NCBI GenBank assembly: GCA_003427395.1 | Contig: BFEA01000300.1 | Coordinates: 884,065 to 931,557, forward strand | Source: Chara braunii | Lineage: Eukaryota; Streptophyta; Charophyceae; Charales; Characeae | Direction of reading: 5' to 3' | Length of the DNA: 47,493 nucleotides | Shown here: piece by piece, positions 39,651 through 47,493 of the stretch | Layout: every line of letters begins with the position of its first letter | Numbering within the stretch: position 1 is the stretch's first letter | Program-made: the position numbers and the translations under genes | Notes under the pieces: generated by a model | Told to the model about the DNA's origin: nothing | The model's input: only the letters and a program-made list of their open reading frames with translations | Databases searched by the model: none

Positions 39651-39965
39651 AGTCGTTGGTTTATGCGAACGGTTATTCTTATGTTTATGGTGTACCCACG
39701 AACTGTTGAAATACAGGCCCAAGATCCCTGTCGGGATCGAGAAAACTTTGGACCATTTCTCGATTTATGCATGTCATCCTTGCGCAGACCATGTTAAATC
39801 CACGCGCGGCCGATCTCGGCCATGCAATCTCTAAGATCGTGCGGTTGAAATCGACCAGGTCATTTCAGAGAGGAAAATGGCAGCTCCAAAAGGAGCTAGC
39901 CCAGGTAGCGTTGTCGCAGTTTTTCCAGTCGGGCCTCTCTTGGCGACCAGAAAGCCAACACTGTC
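39650..39965 (-). mobile_element. U6-containing SINE-like retroposon, copy 2
   Basis: The minus strand reads CTCCTTTTGGAGC, ATGACCTGGTCGATTTCAAC, the U6 3' half, GATCCCGACAGGGATC (a hairpin), then CTGTATTTCAACAGTTCGTG. This is the same order as 821-1,090. At the hairpin, copy 1 has AGCCCAGCGGGCT instead: a different stem with pairing kept. No poly-A tail is evident in this copy. Confidence 0.6.
39747..39793 (-). pseudogene. U6 snRNA 3'-half relic
   Basis: On the minus strand TGCGCAAGGATGACATGCAT and AAATCGAGAAATGGTCC match the U6 3' end very closely, better than copy 1. The AGC-triad region is not recognisable upstream (AACATGGTC). It is part of the SINE-like unit and not an independent gene. 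Confidence 0.75.
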
Positions 39966-40054
39966 ACACGTGATTTGGATGATATTTGCAGTTAATAAAA
40001 TAAATTAATTACAGCAAATCCCTTTTTATCGTGTGCGTCCGGCTTCGAGCGATG

Positions 40055-41020
40055 TCGAGCGCATCGGTCCGGTACCGCACAGAACGGAGCGGGACCCTGC
40101 CGGCCACGTCATGCAGGAGTTAGTCTAATCCTCGTCGCGATACACACATGGAGCTTTCTACAAGCCGCTCCGACCGAGTGCGCCAGCCATACCTCTCACG
40201 AGCCCTTACGACAGGATAGGGCCAACGCGAGGCACAACTTACCTCCACCTTACGGGAGTTGTCACCTCCCTTCAGTGGGCGTATCCCTCCGAGCTACCAG
40301 TCCACAGTACGAAAGCTAATCAACTGCAATCGCAGAGGTGGACCAGCTGAGGGCATTTATCGTTCGTTGTAGCGTAGGGGGTACGAGAGGTGTTACGCCT
40401 CTATCGGACCCGCACGCGAACCGACGTCTTGGGGGGCTGAGGTCCCAAGCGCGACTCATTACCGGTCAACTAGGACGTATCCCACACACCACGCGTACAC
40501 CACTCTAAAGACATAAAAATTAAAATACGCACACACACACATATACAGAACGACACAGAACAAACAACATGACAACACTCCTAGCCTCTTAGTAGTCATC
40601 CTATAACCTTCCAACGTGAAAATCGGATAGGCGACGCACGCGAGACTGAGTATAAAACTGCGCGGACGCAGAGTCTTCCTATATCGACTAGCAATGCATG
40701 CTTACCCAAACGGTCGCCACAATGGCGTACTATGTAGTACCCAGAATCATGCGGTCCTTGCTAATCTCAGGGGTCGCATTCGACACTCAAGTGTCGACTG
40801 ACACATGCCTTGAGGGATCAATCTCTCGACGCTAGACAACCGCCAGTACGGTTGAGAGCCACACCCTCTTCCGCACCCTGCGGAGAGTGAGTGGTACAAA
40901 GGTTCATACCTGGGGTGACAATCTTCTCTTATTGCCCTGGAGACCAGCTCCATCATCCAGGGCCTAGAGAGAAGTTACGGGGTTTGACTTTGACGGCTGC
41001 CATGGACTACAACGTCCAAC
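40055..41020 (-). repeat. H2 conserved 3' block and domain T, unit 3
   Basis: On the minus strand it begins TTGGACGTTGTAGTCCATGG and contains GTCAAAGTCAAACCCCGTAA, CACTTGAGTGTCGAATGCGA, GTACCCCCTACGCTACAACG and CTATCCTGTCGTAAGGG, and ends GATGCGCTCGACATCG. It is full-length compared with units 1 and 2. Confidence 0.65.
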
Positions 41021-42490
41021 TATAAGGATTAATAAGCAAAATCAATCAAAAACATATAATTAATCATCTCGATACTCATATATCAAATCAGAACTTGAGA
41101 TAAAAATAAAGGAAAGGAAACACGACCCATCAGGTATGGTGATCATGCGACACATGGTTGTTATTCTCATTGCCTCCGAAGTAATACTCGTACACAGGCT
41201 CCAAGACACTAACCTGCATAAAACATGAGCACAAACGAACGCCACATTGCCATACACCAATGTGGTCGGCCTTACTGTTCCCTGCCTTACATACCCAGGA
41301 CCCATCTATTGTTAATTTTTTAATAAAATCTCATAAGTTCTTTATAATGATCATTAAAAGAAGTTCGGTTAAAATCCTCAAAGCAGCATGTCAAATTTCA
41401 AGGCTAAGGCATCAAACTGAGATATAGGTATGAGCAAAGTTGTGTCGTGAGCCGACAAGTCGGCGATCAACCAACCGACCTGTTATCAGTGATAACAGAA
41501 GATGATCCTCGTGGGATCAAGATGAATCTCGTCCAATCCTTGAATCGAATCAATCAAACGAAGGACCTGTAACACAAGACAAACCAATTTTTAAGGTTTG
41601 ACTATCAGTGTATGGGGAATAAATCTCCATGTCACGTTCCCACTCAAAATCTTCCTTATAACTAAGTCTAAGTCAACCTCTAAGCCAGTGTCCAAAGAAA
41701 GGTAGACTTTTGACAGCATCTCCCTTATGCAAGGTGGATCGCAAAAATCGCCACCTATCAAAATATAATCTATCTCCTTTAAACTAAGAAAATTTCGGCA
41801 ACACTTCCCGTAGGAAAAATGTATTTTCAGAATTTATATCAACCCGAATATGAAAACAAAAATAATCTTCAACTTTCCAAAGTCAAATTTTGTTTAACTC
41901 GCTGAAGTAACAAAAATTTAGCCAGCACTCCCTTTAGAAAAAAAGACTTTCCAGATTTTCACTAAGTCATATATATAAAAATTAGACAAGTTGAACTTTG
42001 AAAAGTCAAATTTTGTCGAACTCTTTGGATTTGCAGAAATTTCGGCAGCGCTTCCCGTAGAGAAAGTAGCTTACCAAAATTTATACAAAGCCAAGTATAA
42101 TAAATGATCCCAGAAAATGCGATAATTGATCTAAGTAAAAAAAACTTAGCTAAGAAAATGCAGGAATTGAAACTTACTCCTATAGCTCTAATACGTGACG
42201 AGCATCTAAAACAACTACCTGTTAAACTGAAACTCAGACTAAGTAGTGATCTCACTCAGCCAAATGCAAGGCCAAACCACAATGGTAAGTTTTCTTGCCA
42301 ACCCAAAGTCAACCTTATCAAACAAGAGTTCATAATCTTTCAATGATTTATCCCTTTATACCCAGCTTACATAAGACATAAAGTTAAACCACCCAAACTT
42401 ATAGAACATGTCTAGCTTAGTCATTGAATGTACACAAACACAAGGCACAACAACTTTTCTCTTCCTTGGGCATATAACTACCGTCTTCAC
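40055..42490 (-). mobile_element. H2 unit 3 (inverted, 5'-truncated)
   Basis: From right to left: a remnant of the array region (42,310-42,480), GTGGTTTGGCC (42,274-42,284), three GGAAGCGCTGCCGAAATTT-type repeats, GATCC/GGATC and CTGTTATCAGTGATAACAG palindromes, an empty MITE site near 41,430, the conserved block (40,620-41,020) and domain T ending GATGCGCTCGACATCG at about 40,055. It is truncated upstream by the foldback insertion at 42,499, so its GC module and most of its hairpin array are missing. Confidence 0.65.
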
Positions 42491-42498
42491 CCGAAAAT

Positions 42499-42866
42499 AA
42501 CGCCCGGACGTTATATTCAACTTATCCCCAAAAGGTCACTTGCCCGGCCGGACAAAAAATAATAATAATAATAAATAAAAAAACAATTTAATATTTTATT
42601 TTTACTTTAAACTTGGTAAGAAATTTCGATGTGACCCTGAGGCAAAAGTTGTTCAGTTTATTTTTCTGCATAACATCGTTTTTTTTTTGGATTTTTTAGA
42701 TTTTTTTTTTTTTTTTTTTTGCTGGGACCTTCCCTGGTGCTTGCACGGGCTGGCCACCCGGGACCCGGGACCCGGGCCGCCCGGCTGGTAGCCTAGGTTT
42801 TTACTTGTTTTTTTTTTAATATAACGCCCGAGCATCATATTCAAATAGAATGCCCGGGCGTTCTAA
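42499..42866. mobile_element. Foldback/TIR element inserted in H2 unit 3
   Basis: The left end is AACGCCCGGACGTTATATT. The right end is itself a near-palindrome, CGCCCGAGCA and TGCCCGGGCG around CATATTCAAATAGAA. Its outer arm is the complement of the left-end sequence. Inside are an A/T-rich block homologous to the first 115 bp of the window in inverse orientation, a long T run, and triple CCCGGGAC words near 42,758-42,775. No coding capacity. Confidence 0.5.
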
Positions 42867-43300
42867 AAAATATAGATATATATATTTTTTTCCAATGTTA
42901 CTCGTGTTCTGAAGAACACCGAGCTTCTCGTCCTTAGAAAAACTAAACGTTTGTTTATTGGAAAACGGCTCTGCATGCCGTGTGTAAAAGAGGGCTTGTA
43001 AATTTTAACGTTTACCTAAAAAAGGCCGGTAAGAGCAGAAAATGGGGTCTTGTGGGTTGGTTGTTGCGCACAACATCTACAACCAACCGGTGGGGTCCAA
43101 CCTACGGTTGCTTGAAGATGCTCAGGCCAAGTCAAAGATGCTTAGCCCAGGGCACTTACAATTGAGCCCCATGTAAATTATGAAAGGGGCCCAAGGCAAA
43201 GTTACTGATACAGGGCACAACCAGTCCAGGAAGCGTTGGTAGGATTGCAGCATAGGCGAACATTGGTATTTGAATGATTACAATCTATTTTTCTTTTTGT
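42867..43300. other. Unassigned interval with a 10-bp hairpin
   Basis: GGTTGGTTGT (43,055-43,064) pairs perfectly with ACAACCAACC (43,079-43,088). Otherwise no recognised feature. Confidence 0.5.
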
Positions 43301-43790
43301 TCTGTTTTTTTTTTTTTTTTTTTTTTAACTTCCCATTGGGGCGACACTTGAGGAGGTGATAAGAACATCCTCCTAAAGTGATCCCATTATCGAAGACTCT
43401 TTTTATTAGTGGGGAGCAACACCAACTGGAAATCGGGTCGAGCGTCCCTCACGGATAAGAGTAATATAACAGCCATTGAATGCAGAGCCCTACAACCCAG
43501 ATGTTGTACGAGAGACATTGATGCTGAGCACGCCTCGATACCCTGTACCAACGAGAGTAGAACATCCTAGTTTACCACTCTTCGCAGATTAGCAGGCAGG
43601 CTGAGTACCGCCTAGAATATATGTGGGCCTTGACATACCCGATATCATTTCGTAATGTGATTGGTTGTATAAAGGAACATCGATTGGTGAGACAATGATA
43701 AGTTGAGGAGATAAGTCCGACTGACCTGGAATTGCAATCCAGTTTACTGTAATTCGCACTGCTCATTTTTTTTTTTTTTTTTTTTTTTTC
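43301..43790 (-). repeat. SINE-like repeat block between two poly-T runs
   Basis: Bounded by T runs at about 43,305-43,326 and 43,767-43,789, which on the minus strand are poly-A tails. TGGGGAGCAACACCAACTGG then AAATCGGGTCGAGCGTCCC matches TGGGGAGCCACACCTGCTGG and AAAGTGGGTCCAGCATCCC near 44,175. No gene is present. Confidence 0.45.
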
Positions 43791-44160
43791 TTAAGGGCTG
43801 CGCTAGAGGCAGTGCTTGAAGGGTCGAGCAAGCAAGCTTACCCGTTTGACCTCTCTGTGACCCAAAAAAAATAAACTGATATAGTCGAGGCCTGATGAAT
43901 CAAATATTAAATTCATCAGAACAGGTAATGCACTTGGTTTTAGCCAGAAGGCCGAGAAGGTTGCATTACTAATTTCCTTCCATAAGTAAGCAACTGAAAA
44001 GCATATCAGCAGTTCAATTTTTATTTTTTTTCATAACCTCGCCTTTCACTTTTAAAATGTTTGAGGTCGGGGTCCTCACGGTATACCCGGCATAAATACT
44101 GGGAGCATTGGTAGCCAGCTTCATTTTTTTTAAATATTTTTTTTACCTGTTTCGGTTGCT
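43791..44160. other. Unassigned interval
   Basis: I see no gene, RNA or named repeat. It has several A/T runs. Confidence 0.35.
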
Positions 44161-44560
44161 TCCGTCTATTGGTGGGGAGCCACACCTGCTGGAAAGTGGG
44201 TCCAGCATCCCATTTACATTATGTATCTGGAAGTGAGTTTTTGGCTGCCAACATTGATTGCCCCAAGAAGACAGGGGGGGTGAATGTGCAGCTAGAAACT
44301 GAGACCTTACCCAGCTTCGCTTGAATGAGACTACTCGGAAAAATCCTACAAGAGGGAAACAAGCCTGCTACTTTGGCCTCACAATCTCTACTCCTAAAAC
44401 TACCAGTCTACCATTGAGACAAAACCGAGACTTCACTTGGGAAAATGTGACAAGAGGAAAACAAAACTAAGAGCGGAAAAGCCAGTTACTTTGTCCTCAC
44501 AATGTTTACTCTCAAAACTACCACTGCAACAAAACTGTCTCGCCTATGCATACCTTAAAT
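44161..44560 (-). mobile_element. Two adjacent tRNA-like SINE copies
   Basis: On the minus strand GTCTCAATGGTAGA (44,420-44,433) is A-box-like. Then GGTAGTTTTAGGAGTAGAGA and TTGTGAGGCCAAAGTAGC recur at 44,460-44,545 as GGTAGTTTTGAGAGTAAACA and TTGTGAGGACAAAGTAAC. Two partial copies stand in tandem. A convincing B box was not found. Confidence 0.4.
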
Positions 44561-44742
44561 AGTATACACAACCGATCTACGTGAGCGGGGGTCAAAACAA
44601 AAATTGTAAAAGCAAACATAATACCTAGCAACCTCCCTAATGTGCGGGTTCAAAAAAAGTAAATAGCAGATAAAAACCTCCCTAAAGTGATGCTTCACAA
44701 CAAAAATTGTAGAAGCTAACTAAATAAGTAACATATCACTTC

Positions 44743-44827
44743 CTCGGCAGTTTCTCAACGTGTTTGTCAAACAGACAACAACACTGCCGAGTTCAGAGCG
44801 TGATTGTAAGCTTCACATACAATCACG
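44743..44827. repeat. Two perfect hairpins downstream of the transposase relic
   Basis: CTCGGCAGT (44,743-44,751) pairs with ACTGCCGAG (44,783-44,791). CGTGATTGTA (44,799-44,808) pairs with TACAATCACG (44,818-44,827). They lie about 40-120 bp beyond the 3' end of the minus-strand ORF and may be subterminal hairpins of the DNA transposon or part of its transcript's 3' end. Confidence 0.65.
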
Positions 44828-44863
44828 CAGCCTCAAAAGAAGCGAACTTTAAAGCTTGAGAAC

Positions 44864-45283
44864 TTAAAAATCATTGATACAAACTAACTCAGCGACAAAT
44901 ATGGAGTTGTTTGGCATAAAGTTGCGAACAAAAGAATCTACAGCATCCTGCATGTGAATGGTGCACTTTTCACACTTGCTAACCCCGAAGCAGATAATGT
45001 CCTCTGCAACAGTGACACAAGTTAGTATCCCTTCGAACAAACGTGGATCAGTTATGTCGGTCACCTCCTCCATGTCCTTCATGGAGTCAACAACGGTGTA
45101 CCTGAATTTTTTGCATGTGATGATTGACTTTGGACCGTAAACAGCACGGTGTAGGCACTGCCATAGACTGCAAGGTTCGGCTCCAGTTGCATCAACAGGA
45201 ATGAAATATGCAGGCGGTTGTAGAAGCTCTACATTAAAACCATTTGCAACTTCCGTGATCTCTTTGCTGAAGGCAACATCCAC
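44864..45283 (-). CDS. 139-codon ORF, possible transposase C-terminus or separate protein
   Basis: A clean open frame overlapping the transposase ORF by 55 bp in another frame. Residues look protein-like rather than random: VELLQPPAYFIPVDATGAEP, CSLWQCLHRAVYG, KFRYTVVDSMKDMEEVTDIT, CEKCTIHMQDAV, and an end at FVAELVCINDF. It contains two Cys pairs (SKCEKC and earlier ITCKK). I do not recognise the family. It could be the authentic C-terminal tail reached by a frameshift near 45,275, or a second element protein. Confidence 0.4.
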   Translation of the reverse strand: MDVAFSKEITEVANGFNVELLQPPAYFIPVDATGAEPCSLWQCLHRAVYGPKSIITCKKFRYTVVDSMKDMEEVTDITDPRLFEGILTCVTVAEDIICFGVSKCEKCTIHMQDAVDSFVRNFMPNNSIFVAELVCINDF

Positions 45284-46041
45284 TCTTCCATATTCAGAGT
45301 GGGATTAAACAATGTCTGCAATGGTGCATGAAGCTTCGCCAAGTCGAAGTCGGCTTTCAACTGGAGTCCGCAGACTTCGAAGGCATTGTTGATCTCTTGC
45401 TTGGTCTTCGTTTGAACCCAAGCACAAACCCAATCAACCACCATCTGATAGGATGGACACTTCGGCTTGTCTGCTTTTGTTTGCAGGTTGGTATTTTGAA
45501 GTGCTCTTTGAATGTGTCCATCGTACTCACGACTGTAGTGTTGCTGGAAAGAACGGTTGATTGTCACATCAAGTGGCTGCAACAAGCTTGTGAGTTTGGG
45601 TGGAATGATCACAATATGTATGTTCATCTTCTTCAGTCGATCCTTCTCCGACAACTTCAAATGTGGTCCATAACTGTTCACAATGAGGAGTACTGACACA
45701 CAATCGAATGCAGGCTGTCGTCGGCTGGCGATGTTGTTGTTTATGTATGACATAAGTATGTCATCGCTCCACATCCTAGTGTCATTCACCTCTACATGCA
45801 CTGTAACATCAACAACTGGCTTAGTTTTTAACTTCGAGAAAAGAATGTGAGGCTTCAAGATTTCACCGCCAAGTGAGATGGTGAAGGTTCCAGTAAACCT
45901 TTTGTGTGATGTCCCACTTTTTCGCAACATCATTTTGAATGTATCGTGTTGTAGTCTGGGTACGTGAAACAAAATGCTTTCGCCATTTGAACCGTGACAA
46001 CCACCCTTCTGGTGCGGCAAACTGCACACCCTACGATACAT
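45229..46041 (-). pseudogene. pogo/Tigger-like transposase, DDE catalytic region
   Basis: DDE_1-type transposases cut and paste Tc1/mariner-pogo elements. Residues ~40-70 (SGTSHKRFTGTFTISLGGEI and LKPHILF) match the strand after the first catalytic Asp. VLLIVNSYGPHLK matches the second catalytic block, but the Asp is Asn (codon 45,676-45,678). IPPKLTSLLQPLDVTINRSF carries the third Asp (45,568-45,570), 36 residues on. The segment holding the first Asp is not visible upstream. A CENP-B-type helix-turn-helix (APEGWLSRFKWRKHFVSRT) is readable in another frame at 45,958-46,025, directly adjoining. The element is therefore frameshifted, internally deleted and catalytically dead. Confidence 0.8.
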
Positions 46042-46200
46042 CCCCTTCCTCTGCTCTACGCTGGTGAATCAGTCGGGCTGTTGCTTTTATGTATTGCTCC
46101 CTCACTCTTAGCCCTTTCTTATTTTTTGCCAAAATTCATTCTTCGAGCTCATCCTCTAAGTCTTTGTGGTCTTGTTTCCTTCCCCCTCTACATAACCGAC
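45958..46200 (-). pseudogene. CENP-B-type HTH segment of the transposase
   Basis: In the frame other than that of the DDE ORF, the minus strand encodes RVREQYIKATARLIHQRR, a stop, then QFAAPEGWLSRFKWRKHF. The G-W-L-x-R-F-K-x-R motif is typical of the second DNA-binding helix-turn-helix (HTH_Tnp_Tc5) of pogo transposases. It sits too close to the catalytic domain: roughly the stretch with the first Asp is missing. Confidence 0.65.
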
Positions 46201-46204
46201 GCTG

Positions 46205-46760
46205 AGTGTGGCTGACCTTCGTCCCGTCTAACAAAGACACTCGCGGTTAACGACCACCTGAAATTTCAGAATGAAAGATTCTGAAGTGGTCTGAAACCGC
46301 TAAAATGGCCTGAAGACACTTCAAGTCATTTCAGAAGTTTCGGGTGGTTTGGAGGACAAGTTTTACGGTTGTTTTTTTTTTTGTTTTTTTTTTTTTTTTG
46401 CCTATTTTTTCAGCCACATCGGGTCGTTTCAGGGATTTCAGGTGGGACCTGAAACCGCCATAATGATCTGAACTGGCTAAAGGTTCTGAAACGGGTTTCA
46501 AGTACCTCCATCCAAATGGTTGGATGTGGGTACCTGAAACCCCTTTCGGAAGCTTCAGCCACTTCATGTCATTTCAAGAATTTCAGGTGGGGACATGAAA
46601 CTGCTGAAGTGGCTGAAGCTTCTGAAAGGGTTTTCAGGTAACCCCATCCAACCATTTGGATGGGGGTACCTGAAACCCCTGTGAGAAGCTTCAAGTCATT
46701 TCATGAGTTTCAGGTGGGGACCTTAAGCGGTTGAAAGTGACCTGTAAATAGTGTTTGTTG
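46205..46760. repeat. Palindrome-rich insertion between the two HTH domains
   Basis: Two long palindromes built on the same theme: GGGTTTCAAGTACCTCCATC with its complement (46,493-46,542), and GGGTTTTCAGGTAACCCCAT with its complement (46,628-46,678). They are embedded in repeated GAAGCTTC, ATTTCAG, TTTCAGGTGG and ACCTGAAAC words. The outer ends AACAAAGACACT (46,230) and, inverted, AACAAACACT (46,752) are loosely similar. It could be a foldback MITE inserted in the transposon or a hairpin-rich intron. A poly-T run is at 46,371-46,399. Confidence 0.5.
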
Positions 46761-46970
46761 TCAACCATCTCTCAACAAAGAGTTTTCCAACTCTTCCCGT
46801 TGATGCACCCATTGACGAAGGGTCGTTTTGCTCACAAAGTGCAACTTGGCGAGAGTGTTTATCCCCTTCCCTTTCTCCCTTGGTTTGTAATCTTGTATGA
46901 TGTCCAACTTTGCTTTAATTGACCAGGACTTCTGTGGTGTTTTCTCTTTTGTAGTATTGATAGGGGCCAT
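46761..46970 (-). pseudogene. N-terminal psq/CENP-B HTH of the pogo-like transposase
   Basis: The frame reads KSWSIKAKLDIIQDYKPREK then GKGINTLAKLHFVSKTTLRQ WVHQREEL. This fits the N-terminal helix-turn-helix of pogo/Tigger/CENP-B proteins (K-x-K-L-D-I-I, then G-x-x-x-x-A-x-x-x-x-x-S-K-T-T-L-R-x-W). It ends at a TGA exactly where the palindrome-rich block begins. With the parts at 45,229-46,200 it makes one decayed minus-strand gene. A start at ATG 46,970 (MAPINTT) is plausible. Confidence 0.75.
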
Positions 46971-47390
46971 GGTTCTGCTGGCTTGACTGTCCTTCTCAAT
47001 CCCTTACCTGCACCCTTTTCTTTCTCTCTCCTTGGAATCTCCAATTGAGGGACTACTCGGAGGCTTTCCTACAGTGAAGTAGAATGGATGAAAAAATATC
47101 TCTCCCTCTGATCACAAAAAGTAAAGGATACGTTATGTTTAATTAACAAGAGCCAAATCTCAGGGAAAGTACTACCGCTCTGTGGAGAAAAAAAACGATG
47201 AAAATGTGAACACTATTGATGTGTACAGGTAGGGCTTCGTAAATAAGTGATAAAAAAAATTTACAGGCAAGGCCATAAAACTGTATAATCCATTACAACG
47301 GGGCTGGACCGGGTCCTGCCGAACGGGAATGTCATTCCCCCCTACAACCTTGATCGTATGTGCTTTCAAAATGTCATTGCTCCATAATCT
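46971..47390. other. Unassigned flank of the pogo-like element
   Basis: No gene is recognised, and no terminal inverted repeat matching the left flank could be confirmed by eye. Confidence 0.4.
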
Positions 47391-47401
47391 CTCTTTCTCT
47401 G

Positions 47402-47493
<92 letters not shown>
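47391..47493 (+). repeat. (CT)n(CA)n compound microsatellite
   Basis: About 60 bp of CT repeats switch to CA repeats that run off the window end. Confidence 0.95.

Overview
The window looks like repeat-dense nuclear DNA of a streptophyte. I favour a charophycean green alga with a large genome, but the clade is inferred. Support: a fragment of plant-type mitochondrial large-subunit rRNA, U6 snRNA-derived retroposons, a decayed LTR-retrotransposon Gag with a CX2CX4HX4C zinc knuckle, a decayed pogo/Tigger-like transposase, TATA-bearing repeat promoters, long A/T homopolymers and many microsatellites. No bacterial-type operons occur, and I see no intact host protein-coding gene. Nearly everything recognisable is mobile-element debris.

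Layout. 1-1.1 kb: AT-rich repeats, an LTR-like terminus and a U6-containing SINE. 1.3-5.5 kb: family H1 (+), with hairpin repeats, a TATA box and a short conserved reading frame, ending in a terminal domain T. 5.5-9.5 kb: AT-rich repeats, two more T copies, a ~400 bp purine tract. 9.57-16 kb: a Gag-only element (family L copy A). 17.15-19.7 kb and 22.7-24.8 kb: two more L copies (B, C), with a SINE/U6 pseudogene, dispersed repeats and a mitochondrial rRNA insert between them. 25.8-30.64 kb and 31.73-35.37 kb: two directly repeated units of family H2; a third inverted H2 unit lies at 40.05-42.49 kb. 35.38-38.7 kb: an inverted H1 copy. 39.65-39.97 kb: a second U6-SINE. 42.5-44.8 kb: a foldback insertion, SINE-like repeats and poly-T tracts. 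44.74-46.97 kb: a pogo-like transposase relic (-). The window ends in a (CT)n(CA)n microsatellite.

Main discovery candidate. H1, H2 and L carry no detectable pol but are packed with short hairpins. In the two H2 units these form arrays: 10 hairpins at 26,318-27,988 and 13 at 32,326-33,320. Within an array the apical hairpin is conserved. The basal stems differ from unit to unit, yet in most units both arms differ together so that pairing is kept; several stems are perfect 7-9 bp. The two arrays sit at equivalent places in homologous elements but carry unrelated apical sequences. The same logic (constant apex, co-varying stem) recurs in L leaders, at L termini and in H1. This implies selection for, or copying of, RNA or DNA secondary structure in a family of non-coding elements sharing terminal domain T. 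The function is unknown.
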